Below, piece by piece: positions 7,949-18,500 of a DNA stretch of 40,774 nt. The stretch comes from Propionibacteriaceae bacterium. GTDB lineage: Bacteria > Actinomycetota > Actinomycetes > Propionibacteriales > Propionibacteriaceae. Below the pieces are notes generated by a model. It had not been told where the DNA came from. It saw only the letters and a program-made list of their open reading frames with translations, and made no database searches. Position 1 is the stretch's first letter, and the number at the start of each line of letters is the position of its first letter. The stretch is from contig JADLEH010000099.1 of NCBI GenBank assembly GCA_020846255.1, forward strand, positions 1 to 40,774. The letters are read 5' to 3'. The position numbers and the translations under genes were made by a program.

Positions 7949-7968
7949 CTTAGTTTCACTAAACGAAG
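7949..7968. promoter_or_regulatory. IclR-type operator palindrome upstream of eda
   Basis: The interrupted palindrome CTT-a-GTTT-cact-AAAC-g-AAG lies between the divergent IclR gene and eda. A further gtttcac occurs at 7975-7981, repeating the core of the first. The position, about 45 bases before the eda start, fits an operator overlapping the promoter. Binding is inferred. Confidence 0.5.
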
Positions 7969-8013
7969 CGTAGCGTTTCACTGACTGAACTGCAAACCCA
8001 GAGGGGTCAACTC

Positions 8014-8640
8014 ATGAAGCTCAGCGATCACCGGATCATCCCGGTCGTGGTCATTGATGACGCCCACAGCGCAAAGGGGCTCGGCGAGGCTCTGGTCCGC
8101 GGCGGCATCCCGATCGCGGAGGTAACCTTCCGCACCTCGGCAGCACCGGACGCGATCCGCGTGATGTCGGAAAACCCCGACATATTCGTGGGGGCGGGCA
8201 CCGTGCTGACTGTCGCGCAGGTCGACGAAGCGGCCGCCGCCGGCGCCAAGTTCATCGTCAGTCCTGGTTTCAGTCGCGCCGTCGTCGAACGCTCCGTGGA
8301 GCTGGGCCTGCCGGTCATTCCTGGAGCAGTTACCCCGTCGGAAATCATGGCCGCGCTCGACCTCGGCCTGACGACGTGCAAGTTCTTCCCTGCTGGGATC
8401 TATGGAGGAATCCCTGCATTGAAGGCACTCGGGAACCCCTTCCCGCAGGTCAGCTTCGTACCCACAGGTGGGGTATCCGCCAGCAATCTCACCGACTTCC
8501 TTGCCCTGCCGAACGTCATTGCAGTTGGTGGCTCGTGGATGGTGCCGACCGCCGCAATCGCGGCCGGTGACTTCGAGCAGGTCCGCGCACTCTGCGCGAC
8601 AGCCGCCGCTGCGATGGCCGGAATCGAAGGGGCGGTCTGA
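8014..8640 (+). CDS. eda: 2-keto-3-deoxy-6-phosphogluconate (KDPG) aldolase
   Basis: This is a class I aldolase of 208 residues that cleaves KDPG to pyruvate and glyceraldehyde 3-phosphate, the last step of Entner-Doudoroff-type sugar-acid breakdown. The Schiff-base lysine is Lys123 in CKFFPA, and the general-acid glutamate is Glu36 in AEVTFRT. GAGTVLT (60-66) and PTGGVS form the phosphate-binding region. The start ATG at 8014 has agagggg upstream. It heads an operon with the KDG kinase gene two bases downstream. The gene is intact and of normal length. Confidence 0.93.
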   Translation: MKLSDHRIIPVVVIDDAHSAKGLGEALVRGGIPIAEVTFRTSAAPDAIRVMSENPDIFVGAGTVLTVAQVDEAAAAGAKFIVSPGFSRAVVERSVELGLPVIPGAVTPSEIMAALDLGLTTCKFFPAGIYGGIPALKALGNPFPQVSFVPTGGVSASNLTDFLALPNVIAVGGSWMVPTAAIAAGDFEQVRALCATAAAAMAGIEGAV

Positions 8641-8642
8641 GG

Positions 8643-9746
8643 ATGACCGAGCTCACCGTTCGTCCGGCAGAGGAATGCCGCTACGCCGCAGTCGGCCTCG
8701 GCGAGGTCATGGTGCGCCTTGACCCCGGAGACCTGCGCATCCGCAACGCCCGCACCTTCTCCGCGTGGGAGGGAGGGGGCGAGTACAACGTCATCCGGGG
8801 CCTGTCCCGGGTGTTCGGCCTGCCGACCGCTGTCGTCACAGCCCTCGTGGATGACGAGGTTGGGCACCTGATCGAGGGCATGATCCTCGCCGGCGGCGTC
8901 GACACGAGGTGGATCACCTGGGCGGAGTCCGACGGCGTCGGACGGTCTGTCCGCAACGGCCTGAACTTCACCGAGCGCGGGTACGGCGTGCGCGGCGCTA
9001 AGGGCGTGTCCGACCGGGGCCATACCGCCATCTCCCAGCTTCGCCCAGAAGATGTGGACTTCGACCACCTCTTCGGTGACCTCGGGGTGCAATGGCTGCA
9101 CACCGGCGGCATCTTCGCTGCCCTGTCGAAAGCCAGCGCAGATACGGCAGCAGCAGCCCTCCAGGCCGCCCGCCGCCACGGCACCCGGATCTCCTACGAC
9201 CTGAACTACCGGCCGAGCCTCTGGCGCGCGATCGGAGGCAAGGATCGCGCGCGCGACGTGAACCGGTCCCTCGCCGAGTACGTCGACGTGATGATCGGCA
9301 ACGAGGAGGACTTCACCGCCTCCCTCGGTTTCGAGGTCGAAGGGCTGGACGACAACCTCAACGACCTGCCGCTCGAGGGATTCGCGCGGATGATTGACCA
9401 CGTCGCCGACGCCTACCCCAACCTCGCTGTCATTGCCACGACCCTGCGGACCGTGCGTTCCGCCTCTGTCAACGACTGGGGTGCGGTCGCATGGTCAGCA
9501 AGCACAGGCCTTCTTCAGGCCACTCACCGCGACGGCCTGGAGATCCTCGACCGAGTGGGCGGCGGCGACTCCTTCGCGTCCGGCCTCGTCTATGGACTGC
9601 TCACCGGCGAACCCCTGTCGACCGCGCTGGAACTCGGCGCTGCGCACGGGGCACTCGCCATGACCACACCCGGCGACACCTCCATGGCTACCAAGGGCGA
9701 AGTCGTCAAGCTTGCCCGCGGCGGTAGCGCCCGGGTGGATCGCTAA
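8643..9746 (+). CDS. kdgK: PfkB-family sugar kinase, 2-keto-3-deoxygluconate kinase-like
   Basis: This is a ribokinase/PfkB-type kinase of 367 residues. The N-terminal substrate region includes GLGEVMVRLDPGD, and the nucleotide/anion-hole signature with its catalytic Asp is DRVGGGDSFASGL near residue 305. It would phosphorylate 2-keto-3-deoxygluconate to KDPG for the adjacent Eda aldolase. Placement between eda and a mannonate dehydratase-like gene supports this role strongly. It is somewhat longer than typical KdgK proteins (about 310-340). A near-copy of its last 25 or so codons survives as a stub at 31538-31627, upstream of the KduD-like gene. Confidence 0.87.
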   Translation: MTELTVRPAEECRYAAVGLGEVMVRLDPGDLRIRNARTFSAWEGGGEYNVIRGLSRVFGLPTAVVTALVDDEVGHLIEGMILAGGVDTRWITWAESDGVGRSVRNGLNFTERGYGVRGAKGVSDRGHTAISQLRPEDVDFDHLFGDLGVQWLHTGGIFAALSKASADTAAAALQAARRHGTRISYDLNYRPSLWRAIGGKDRARDVNRSLAEYVDVMIGNEEDFTASLGFEVEGLDDNLNDLPLEGFARMIDHVADAYPNLAVIATTLRTVRSASVNDWGAVAWSASTGLLQATHRDGLEILDRVGGGDSFASGLVYGLLTGEPLSTALELGAAHGALAMTTPGDTSMATKGEVVKLARGGSARVDR

Positions 9747-9755
9747 GGATCGACC

Positions 9756-10970
9756 ATGACTGACGCCATCCAAGGGGTCGACGTCATCGTCGCCAGCCCG
9801 GGACGTAACTACGTCACGCTGCGGATAACCACCGCCGACGGAATCGTCGGCCTCGGCGACGCCACCGTCAACGGGCGCGAACTCTCCGTGGCCAGTTACC
9901 TGCGGGATCACATCGCACCACTCCTTGTCGGCCGAGACCCCGGACGCATCGAAGATATCTGGCAGTACCTGTACCGCGGTGTCTACTGGCGTCGCGGCCC
10001 AATCACCATGGCAGCCATCGGCGGCGTCGACATGGCCCTGTGGGACATCCTCGGCAAGCGAACCGGCCAGCCTGTCTACCAACTGCTCGGCGGACGCGTC
10101 CGCGACCGGATAACCAGCTACCGCCACGCGTTCGGCTGGGACCTCCCTGCACTGCTCGACCAGGTCGACGAACGCGTTGCCGAGGGATGCACCCACGTCC
10201 GCGTCCAGACCGGCGTCCCCGGACTGACAACCGTCTACGGCGTCTCGAAGGACCCCGTTTACGAACCGGCCGGACGCGCTCCTCTGCCAGCAGAGGAGGG
10301 CTGGGACTCCGAAAGCTACCTGCGCTACTTCCCCGGCGTCCTCGCCGCTGTCCGCGACCACGTCGGCGAGCAGGTCGGCCTGCTCCACGACAGCCACCAC
10401 AGGCTAACGTCGAACCAAGCCGCCAGGCTGGCGAAGGCGGTCGAGCCGAGCAACCTGTTCTGGCTGGAGGACGTCACCCCCGCTGAGGATCCGGAGGCTC
10501 TCCGGCTAGTACGGCAACACTCCACCACACCCCTCGCGATCGGTGAGGTGTTCAACACCATCTGGGACTGCCAGCAGCTCATCGAGCAGCGGCTGATCGA
10601 CTACATCCGCACCGCGATCGTCCATGCGGGCGGGATCAGCCACTGCCGCAAGATCTTCGCACTCGCCGAGGTCCACGGCGTGCTAGCCGCCCCGCACGGG
10701 CCCTCCGACGTCTCGCCGGTCGCCTATGCCGCGTCCCTCCACCTGGCCGCAGCCACCCACAATTTCGGCATCCAGGAGTACATGGGTTACCCCGACCTGG
10801 CCCATGAAGCCTTCCCGCACGCTTGGACCTTCGAGAACGGCGCCCTCCAGCCCGGGGACGCCGCCGGACTCGGCGTCGATGTGGACCTCGACCTGCTCGC
10901 CGCCCACGAGTACTCCCCCGCGTATCTGCCGGTGGCCCGTCGCCTCGACGGCACCGTCACCGACTGGTGA
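9756..10970 (+). CDS. manD: D-mannonate/D-gluconate dehydratase (ManD family, enolase superfamily)
   Basis: This is an enolase-superfamily acid-sugar dehydratase of 404 residues, expected to dehydrate mannonate (or gluconate) to 2-keto-3-deoxygluconate. The visible ManD-type residues are Arg149 and Tyr161 in the catalytic loop, the metal ligands Asp212 (LLHDSHH), Glu238 (WLEDV) and Glu264 (IGEVF), His214, and a C-terminal His314 (AAPHGPSD). These keep the family's relative spacing. The gene lies nine bases after kdgK and is followed by an IdnD-like dehydrogenase, so the operon makes KDG and consumes it. A second, decayed copy of the same family follows at 12036. ManD members vary in substrate and some have very low activity. 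Confidence 0.88.
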   Translation: MTDAIQGVDVIVASPGRNYVTLRITTADGIVGLGDATVNGRELSVASYLRDHIAPLLVGRDPGRIEDIWQYLYRGVYWRRGPITMAAIGGVDMALWDILGKRTGQPVYQLLGGRVRDRITSYRHAFGWDLPALLDQVDERVAEGCTHVRVQTGVPGLTTVYGVSKDPVYEPAGRAPLPAEEGWDSESYLRYFPGVLAAVRDHVGEQVGLLHDSHHRLTSNQAARLAKAVEPSNLFWLEDVTPAEDPEALRLVRQHSTTPLAIGEVFNTIWDCQQLIEQRLIDYIRTAIVHAGGISHCRKIFALAEVHGVLAAPHGPSDVSPVAYAASLHLAAATHNFGIQEYMGYPDLAHEAFPHAWTFENGALQPGDAAGLGVDVDLDLLAAHEYSPAYLPVARRLDGTVTDW

Positions 10971-10998
10971 CCCCGAGTTGCGAAAGGAAAACGTGAGA

Positions 10999-12024
10999 AT
11001 GAAGGCGCTCAGGATCAACGGCCCGGAAGCCCTCACCATCGAGGACCTTCCGCTGCCAGAACCGAAGGCAGATGAGGTGCGCCTGCGGATGCACTACGTG
11101 GGCATCTGCGGATCCGACCTGAACTACTACTACAAGGGGGGCAACGGCCCCAATCTCATACGCGAACCGTTCAGCTTCGGCCACGAGATGGCCGGCATCG
11201 TCGACCTCGACCCGTCCAGCACATACCTTCCCGGCACCCCGGTCACCGTCGCCCCCGCCTCCCCCGGCGAATCCCAGCGCGGCTTGGAGAAGCTGCCCCA
11301 CCTATGGCCGAGGAGCGGCTATATGGGCAGCGCCGCCAACCTGCCCCACAACCAGGGCGGCGCAAGCGAATACGTGATCGTCAAGAACTTTATGATCCGC
11401 ACGCTTCCGGCCGGGCTCGACCTGCTCACCGCCTCGCTCTCCGAGCCCCTGGCCGTCGCCCTTCGCGCCCTCACCGTTGCCACGGAAGTCGCCGGCGGCA
11501 TCAAGGGTCGACGGATCCTCGTCAGCGGCTCTGGCCCGATCGGGTTGCTGGTTGCCGTGGCCTGCCGAATCCGAGAGGCCGAATCGGTTACCGTTTCAGA
11601 CGTGCTGGCCGAGCCACTGGCGCGTGCCCGGCAGTTGGGGATCACCAGCACCATCCAGCTCGGAACAGAACAGGTACCAGACTCGGCCTACGACATCGTG
11701 TTCGAGTGCTCCGGCTCTCCAGCGGCCATCACACCGGCATTGCACGCCGCCCGCCGAGCAGGGACAGTGTGTCAGGTCGGCACGATTCCCGACCGGCCCA
11801 TTGAACTCAACCTCGCCGTCCTCGAGACCAAGGAACTCCGCTACGCCGGCGCCTTCCGCTACAACGACGAGATCGACGACGCCGTGGTCCTGCTATCCGA
11901 GCACCCCGACATTGCGAAGGTGATCACCCACGTGCTGCCCGCCAGCGAGGCCGTCGACGCGTTCACTGTTGCGCGAGACAGTGCGAAGTCCGGCAAGGTC
12001 GTCGTCTCCCTCTGGCTGGACTGA
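10999..12024 (+). CDS. MDR-family dehydrogenase, L-idonate 5-dehydrogenase-like
   Basis: This is a medium-chain dehydrogenase/reductase of about 341 residues. It carries the catalytic-zinc site residues ([10 protein letters not shown] and FGHEMAG), the glycine-rich NAD(P) motif [10 protein letters not shown] near residue 175, and a typical SGKVVVSL C-terminus. Sequence style resembles IdnD, which oxidises L-idonate to 5-ketogluconate, so it may partner the IdnO-like SDR at 6277. The structural-zinc lobe, which normally has four cysteines, contains none ([20 protein letters not shown]). The ATG at 10999 is chosen. An in-frame GTG at 10993 is possible but lies very close to the aagga element. 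Confidence 0.82.
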   Translation: MKALRINGPEALTIEDLPLPEPKADEVRLRMHYVGICGSDLNYYYKGGNGPNLIREPFSFGHEMAGIVDLDPSSTYLPGTPVTVAPASPGESQRGLEKLPHLWPRSGYMGSAANLPHNQGGASEYVIVKNFMIRTLPAGLDLLTASLSEPLAVALRALTVATEVAGGIKGRRILVSGSGPIGLLVAVACRIREAESVTVSDVLAEPLARARQLGITSTIQLGTEQVPDSAYDIVFECSGSPAAITPALHAARRAGTVCQVGTIPDRPIELNLAVLETKELRYAGAFRYNDEIDDAVVLLSEHPDIAKVITHVLPASEAVDAFTVARDSAKSGKVVVSLWLD

Positions 12025-12035
12025 AGGACGCTGCC

Positions 12036-12905
12036 ATGGACCGCATCGAGGGAGCCGAGTGATCGTCTGCTCACCTGGACGCAACTATGTCAGACTCAAG
12101 ATCGCCACCGCCGACGGAATCGTCGGCTGGGGAGATGCCACCCTCAACGGCCGCGAGCTGGCCCTCGCCTACCTATCCGAGCACGACCTGCCCGCTGAGC
12201 GGCATGGACTCCTTTCGAAGCCGCGATATCTGGCAATACCTATGCCGTCGCGCCTACTGGCGTCACGGCACGGTAACCATGAGAGCGATCGCCGCCGTCA
12301 ACGCCGCTTGTGGGACACAATGGGCAAGCCTGCCGGTCCATGAGCTCCTCCGCGGCAAGGCCCACGACCGGGCGCTCGTCTCTGGACACCCGTCGGGCCA
12401 TGACGTCGACGAATCAGTCGAAGACTTTGCACGATACCGCGAGGGGTTTCTCTGCGATCTGGCGCAGCGGGCTCGTCGCTGTCGCGCACGCCTACGGAGT
12501 GCGTCACCGCACCGGGGCCAAGGACCATGCCGATGCTGACCTGCCCAGCGAGACCTGTTGGGATACGCGCAGTAGCTCACCCTGGCCACCTCCCACCTAA
12601 GGTCGATCCGGGACAAGTTACCTTCGGCTTCGACCTCCTGCACGAACGCCACCACAGCCTCATGCCCACCGAGGCCGGTACCCTCGGTCGCAGCGTAGAA
12701 GACCTCCGCTGTCTGGATGGAGACCCGACCCCGGCAGAGAAACCAGGAAGGGTTCCGGCTGATCCGGCATTGCTTGGCCACCCGGTCATGACCGGCGACG
12801 CGCAACTCGATCTGGGAAGTACAGGACCTGATCTCCGAGCAGCTCATCGACTATGCCCGTAGCCCGCTGTTTCATTCCGCGGTATCACCCACACCCGAGC
12901 CGCCG
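12036..12905 (+). pseudogene. Decayed second ManD-family dehydratase gene
   Basis: Collinear ManD-like segments occur in shifting frames. [20 protein letters not shown] and [10 protein letters not shown] come first, then [66 protein letters not shown] and finally DLISEQLIDYARS. They follow the order of the intact ManD protein at 9756. The ATG at 12036 is followed by an in-frame stop after eight codons because of a frameshift, and several more shifts follow. The gene lies directly after the IdnD-like gene, so it was probably once the last gene of the operon or part of a duplicated module. No function is expected. Confidence 0.8.
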
Positions 12906-13608
12906 GGGCAGGCCCTCGGTGAACTCCAGTGGCTTGCCGACGAGGGCATAAAGCCGCCGAACAAACCCTCGACAACCCCTCTTGTAGATGCCGCCTCTGC
13001 CGCTAACTTCGTGCTCGATCAGGCTGCCCTTGGTCTCGTGAGTGATACGGCCAGCGCCGGGGAGGACTGGCGTTTCGATTGCGTGGGTGCCGCAATCGGT
13101 GGGCGTAATCCGACCGTTTGACGCGAGCTCGGCTCGGCGTTCGCGGCCATCAGAATGTGCAGCTTCTTCTTCTTTCCGGGTATTGCGTTGGCCTGACGAG
13201 GAGGGTCCCGTGGGTCGACCGGCTGTTCTACCTCGCAAGGAGCGAGCGTGTTTCGGTACCTCGCCGACGTTGATCCTCTGGCGACGGCCGCGGAGAAGGT
13301 CTGCTCTGCCGCGACAGAGGCTACCGACGGGGAAGCGTCAAGATACTCGGCAATTCCGACGCCTTTCTTCACACTCGTGTGGGCCCGGGTTAGGACTGGA
13401 AGCCTGCCGAGGTGGCCAGGAAGCCAGTTTCGCTGTACCGGGCTGGAATTGGCGTAAGACCGGGCATGCGCTTATGGGGCCCGAGCACCTGCATCGACAT
13501 GCCTTCGGCTTTCCGGACGATCCACTGACCCACGCTGCTAGCAATCAGCGGCACGCTCCCTTCCGCCCAGTCCCTGATATGGGCTGTTCTGCTATCAAGA
13601 GGGCAGGG
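12906..13608. other. Intergenic, no gene recognised
   Basis: About 700 bases lie between the ManD pseudogene and a strong hairpin. Short open frames exist on both strands, for example 12885-13238 minus and 13248-13457 plus. None shows a recognisable motif, a good ribosome-binding site or a convincing protein-like composition. Given the neighbours, this is probably degraded coding or IS sequence that I cannot identify. Confidence 0.5.
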
Positions 13609-13645
13609 CGAGGCGCCGCCGGGCTGGGTGTCTGGCGGCGCCTCG
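13609..13645. terminator. Strong GC-rich hairpin, possible terminator
   Basis: A perfect 12-bp inverted repeat, cgaggcgccgcc (13609-13620) and ggcggcgcctcg (13634-13645), is separated by a 13-base loop and followed by ttcctt. It could end transcription from either the ManD pseudogene side or the IS110 side. It could alternatively belong to an IS110-associated end. There is no long T-run. Confidence 0.5.
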
Positions 13646-13796
13646 TTCCTTGCTGTAGCTGCCGTGCTCGGGGCTGGCGAACGGGTCGTGGTCGACGCGT
13701 TGTCAGTCTGATACGCGCGGGTTGAGTACCGCATTACGGTGTTCCGGCTGGAGCGTTCTGCGCTGTCTAGGCTCGAGCGTGGCCCAAGTTTCAGGG

Positions 13797-14861
13797 TTAG
13801 TCGTCGATGGTGGCCACCGACCAGCACCAGCCGGCAAGCTCTCGGGCGATCGCGACGGTAGCGACGTGGTGACGCTTCTTGCGGGCCTGGAACACCTGCC
13901 AGCGGGCGTACAGCCGACGGTTCCCGGCATCACCGCGTGCCCGGGCAGCTGGTGAGGCCAAATCCCAGCGGGCCCGCAGCACCCTGCCTCTGCGGTAGGG
14001 CTGCATGTGGTGCAGGGCGGCCTCGATCAACAGCCGGCGGACGTGGCTGTTCCCGGTCCGTGTGATCCCACCGCGCTGCTTACTGGCACCGAGGAGTGTT
14101 CGGAGGGCACCAGTCCCAGGTAGGCGCCGATGCTGTTGCCGTCAAACCAGGTCCAGTCACCGATCTCGACCGCCAACCCGAATCCCGCCAAGGTCGAGAT
14201 TCCGCGCAGGCAGCCCAGGCGGCGCACCATCGGTGGCCATGTTGAGTCAGCGGCCGACTCCTCGATCCGGGCGTCGAGGCGGGCGCGGCGGGTGGTGGTG
14301 GCCAACACCTGGTCGAGGTATTCATCGAAGGTGGCTTGCAGGTTCAGGTCGTCGAGGCGTTGCCGGGCCAGCCATGCCAGGTGGGCACCCGGTCCAGGCC
14401 CTGCCGTCGGAATAGGTCATCTGCCGGCGGATCAAGAGCTTGGCCAGCCGGTGCCGGGCCCGCATCAGATCAGTCCGGCAGTCTTCGCGGCACCGCACCA
14501 GATCCCTCGCCGATTCCGTTGCGGCGTCGGGAACGGTGACTGGGGTGAACGCGCCCAACCGCAGCAGCTGGCACAGCAACTCCGCACCCCTGGCGTCAGC
14601 CTTGACCCGCTCCCCGGCAGGGCGTTGCAGCTTCGAGGGTGCCGCGATCTCACACCGCACCCCAGCGGCGCGCAGCTCACGGGCCAAGCCGAACCCGGTA
14701 GGTCCGGCCTCGTACAACACCGCCACCGGACCAGGCAGCCAACCGATCCAATCGAACACCTCCGGGCCAGGGCTGAGCCGGCTGGTGAAGACCTCACCAG
14801 TCACCTCATCCATGCCGTGCGTAACCACCGAACGGGCGTGCACATCCAGCCCGACACTCAT
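13797..14861 (-). pseudogene. IS110-family transposase, broken by two frameshifts
   Basis: The N-terminal third begins MSVGLDVHARSVV at an ATG at 14861. It shows the DEDD-type nuclease region of IS110 transposases and continues through VLYEAGPTGFGLARELRAAG and SARDLVRCREDCRTDLMRAR. The frame breaks near 14330. A second segment has GCLRGISTLAGFGLAVEIGD and FDGNSIGAYLGLVPSEHSS, the transposase_20 domain. After another break near 14095 the end continues with LLIEAALHHMQPYRRGRV through ARELAGWCWSVATIDD to the stop at 13797-13799. The joined protein would be about 355 residues, normal for IS110. It is inactive as read. Confidence 0.85.
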
Positions 14862-15024
14862 ACGCTCTGTAAACACCGGGGCCCCCAGACATGTCGGATA
14901 CGCCGGGCAGGCAGCCCCTACCCAGCAACCCACGCAGGGTGTGCCGGCGAGGCCCGGCCCGCAACCCCCACACCATCACGGCAAGGATCAGCCATAGCGT
15001 CTGGGCTCGTCGCACGATTCATTG

Positions 15025-15425
15025 CGAACCGCGCTCACCCTGGAGTTGGCTGCCCTGATGCCAGGGTCGCCGGTGCTCGTCACAGGACCACTGCCGCGGC
15101 AACGGGCTGAACCCGGCGGCACCATGCTCGTCGTCGGCGAGTGGCAGGCGGTCGACCGCCTCAACCGCCGCAGTCGCAATTGCGTGCTCCTCGAGTTGCC
15201 CACAGAAGTGGAGGAGACTGCACTGGCAGGAAGCCGTTTCGGCGTTGCGCGGGCCAGCCTGCTGGGGGTGGTGGCACTCATGGTCAGCGGAGTGGGCATA
15301 GCGTCATCGCCGAGCCGGGCGGAATCGATTCATTGACTTCGTCAAGATCACAACGCCATTCACCCCGTGGGGGATGCTGGTCGTCGCGATCATGGCGCCA
15401 TGGTCCTGCCGCCGTAACCTGGTCG
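15025..15425 (+). pseudogene. SLC13/DASS-type permease fragment (C-terminal half)
   Basis: One frame shows a TrkA-C-like end (GGTMLVVGEWQAVDRL, then NCVLLELPTEVEETALAG) leading into a hydrophobic helix (ASLLGVVALMVSGVGIASS). After a break the last helix continues as FVKITTPFTPWGMLVVAIM. This arrangement, an RCK_C domain inserted before transmembrane helices with an FxxFxxxxxPxT C-terminal helix, fits anion permeases of the SLC13 type. The N-terminal half and several helices are missing, so it is a remnant. The family assignment is from pattern only. It is cut on its right by an IS256-like fragment. Confidence 0.45.
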
Positions 15426-15535
15426 ACTACGCCTGCACCCAGACGACCGGAGAGATCTGAGCTCGCTTGGCCGAGGTGTACGGGGCGTCGGTGTCGAAGG
15501 GTACTATCTGTAGAAACATGACCTTTCTATCTTTC
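15425..15535 (+). pseudogene. IS256-family transposase fragment
   Basis: A short stretch reads DYACTQTTGEI, stop, ARLAEVYGASVSKGTICR. This is the internal region of IS256-type transposases (normally YAKGLTTGEI followed by HLAEVYGAEVSKxTIS). An in-frame stop interrupts it and the match ends after about 35 codons. It lies between the permease fragment and the 3' end of nifJ, and marks an old insertion or recombination scar. About twenty bases then separate it from the nifJ stop codon. Confidence 0.6.
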
Positions 15536-15556
15536 GGTCCGGCGACGGCCGAGCGG

Positions 15557-18500
15557 TCAGGGCTTTGCGACCTCCGCGAACCTGTCTGCGCCGCGGGTGG
15601 CCATCTCCTCGTACTCCGCCCACCGCCGGTTGACCTGCTCCTGGCCCATGGCCAGCAGGCGCTCGCCGGAGTCGGGGTCGGAGTTCATCAGCATCCGGAA
15701 CCGCAGCTCCTGCGCGTGGTAGTCCTTCAGCGGCATCCGTGGCCGCGGTGAGTCGAGCATGAACGGGTTCTTGCCTGCTATGCGCAGCACAGGGTTGTAC
15801 CGCATCAGCGGCCAGTGCCCAGAGGCGACGGCCGCGTACTGCTGGTCGAGGCCCTTGCGCATGTCGATGCCGTGGGCGATGCAGTGGCTGTAGGCAAGGA
15901 TCAGGCTCGGGCCGTCGTAGGCCTCCGCCTCGCGGAACGCTGTCAGCGTCTGCTGCGGGTCGCCGCCCATCGCCACCCGGGCGACGTAGACGTTGCCGTA
16001 GGCGGTGGCCTGCAGGGCCATGTCCTTCTTGGTGGTGCCCTTGCCGGCGGCCGCGAACTTCGCCACCGCGCCCATCGGGGTCGACTTGGAGGCCTGGCCG
16101 CCGGTGTTGGAGTACACCTCGGTGTCCAGGACGAGGATGTTCACGTTCCGCCCTGAGGCGAGGACGTGGTCGACGCCGGCGGAACCGATGTCGTAGGCCC
16201 AGCCGTCACCACCGACGATCCACACCGAGCGGCGCAGCAGGTGATCGGCGACCGAGCGCAGGTCCTCGACGAGCGGACCCGACATGGTGTCGAGCTGGCC
16301 CTTCAATGCGTCGACCCGGGCGCGCTGCTGGCTGAGCTCCGACTCGTACTGCTGCGGGGCGTCGAGGATGGTACTGACTGCGTCGTCCCCGAGCTCCTCG
16401 CGCAACGCCTCGAGGCGCCGACGAGCTGTGGCGGTGTGCAGGTCGGCCGCCAGCCGCAGGCCGAGCCCGAATTCGGCGTTGTCCTCGAACAGCGAGTTCG
16501 ACCAGGCCGGACCGCGTCCGTACTTGTTGGACGACCAGGGCGTCGTCGGCAGGTTGCCGCCGTAGATCGAGGAGCAGCCGGTGGCGTTGGCCACGGTCGC
16601 GCGACCGCCAAACAGCTGGGTGAGGAGCTTCAGGTACGGCGTCTCGCCGCAGCCCGAGCAGGCTCCGGAGAACTCGAACAGCGGCTCGAGGAACTGGGTG
16701 CCACGCACGTTGGCGAAGTCGACACGGGAGCGCCGGTTCACCGGGATGGTCTCGAAGAACTTGACGTTCTCGATCTCCTTGGAGCGGTCAGCCACCGGCG
16801 TCAGGTTGATCGCCTTGCGCACGCCGCCGGTGCCCAGCGGCTTCACCGGGCAGGCCTCGACGCACAGTCCACAACCGGTGCAGTCTTCCGCGTACACCTG
16901 CAGGGTGTAGCGCGAACCGGGGAAGCCGGCGGCGTTCAGCGGTGCCGAGCCGAAGCCCTCAGGGGCGCCGTCGAGCGCGGAGGAGGTGTAGTACTTGGCG
17001 CGCAGCACTGCGTGCGGACACACGAACGCACAGTTGCCGCACTGGATGCAGCCCTCAGCGTCCCACTCGGCGATGATGTCGCTGATGTTGCGCTTCTCGT
17101 ACTTCGTCGTTCCCGAGGGGTAGGTTCCGTCCACCGGGAGGGCGCTCACCGGCAGTTGGTCGCCGGTGCCGAGCAGCATGGACGCGGTGACGTTCCGCAC
17201 GAACTCCGGGGCGTCGGCGGGCACCGGCGGGATCATGGCGCCCTCACCGATCGTCGCGAGCGGGACGGGGACACGGTGCAGGTTCTCGACCGAGGCGTCG
17301 ACGGCGGCCTCGTTCTTGAGCACAACGTCCTCGCCCTTGCGGGCGTAGGTCTTGCGGATCGTCCGCTTGACCTCCTCGATGGCCGCCTCGCGCGGCAGCA
17401 CCTTGCTGATCGCGAAGAAGCAGGTCTGCAGCACCGTGTTGGTGCGCTTGCCCATGCCGGCCTTCCTGGCCACCAGGTTGGCGTCGATCGCCCACAGTTC
17501 GATGCCGAGGTCGATGATCTTGCGCTGCATCGGTTCCGGCAGGTGGGCGAAGGTCTCCGCCGCCTCGTAGGCGGTGTTGATCAGCAGGATGGTGCCGGGA
17601 CGCGCGAACTCGAGCACGTCAACGCGTTCGAGGATCGACCAGTGGTGACACCCGATGAAGCCGGCCTGGCTCACCAGGTACGGCGCCTCGATCGGGTTCG
17701 GGCCGAAGCGCAGGTGCGACACCGTCCGCGAGCCCGACTTCTTGGAGTCGTAGACGAAGTAGCCCTGCGCGTAGGTGTCCTCGATGCCGCCGAGGATCTT
17801 GATGCTGTTCTTGTTCGCCCCGACCGTGCCGTCTGAGCCCAGGCCGTAGAACACTGCGCGCAGGGTGGCGGGGTCCTCGAGGTCGAGGGTGGGGTCGTAG
17901 TCCAGCGACAGCATGGTCACGTCGTCATTGATCCCGATGGTGAATCGCGGACGCGGGGAGGCCTTGGCGAGTTCTTCGAAGACGCCGACGACCATTGCCG
18001 GCGTGAACTCCTTGCTGGAAAGGCCGTAGCGGCCTCCCACCAGCAGGGGCATTCCGCTGCCGGAGCCGGACGTGGCCCGCCTGGCCCCGGTCGCGTACGC
18101 CTCGCCCATCGCTGCCGCGACGTCGAGGAACAGCGGCTCGCCGCCGGAGCCGGGCTCCTTGGTGCGGTCCATGATCGCGAGCGCGCGGGCGGTGGCCGGA
18201 ATCGCTGCCAGCACCTGTGCCGTCGGGAACGGCCGGTACAGCCGGATCTGCAGGACGCCGACCTTCTCGCCGTGCGCGTTCAGGTACGCGACGGTGCTGC
18301 GGACGGTGTGCGCCCCGGAGCCCATGATGACGATGACGCGCTCCGCCTCGGGGTCGCCGTAGTACTCAACGAGGTCGTAGGCGCGGCCGCTGATGCCGGC
18401 GAAGGTGCCCATCGCCTCAGAGACGATCCCAGGTACTGCGTTGTAGTACGGGTTGACGGACTCGCGGCCCTGGAAGTAGGTGTCCGGGTTCTGCGCCGTG

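Noticed and set aside
8400..9401. Minus-strand open frame of 333 codons
   Set aside because: It is antisense to eda and kdgK, with a repetitive Val/Gly/Ala composition and no motifs.
16166..17836. Long plus-strand open frame of 556 codons
   Set aside because: It lies opposite nifJ, is Arg/Val/Gly-rich with no motif, and is explained by the GC-rich third-position pattern of the real gene.
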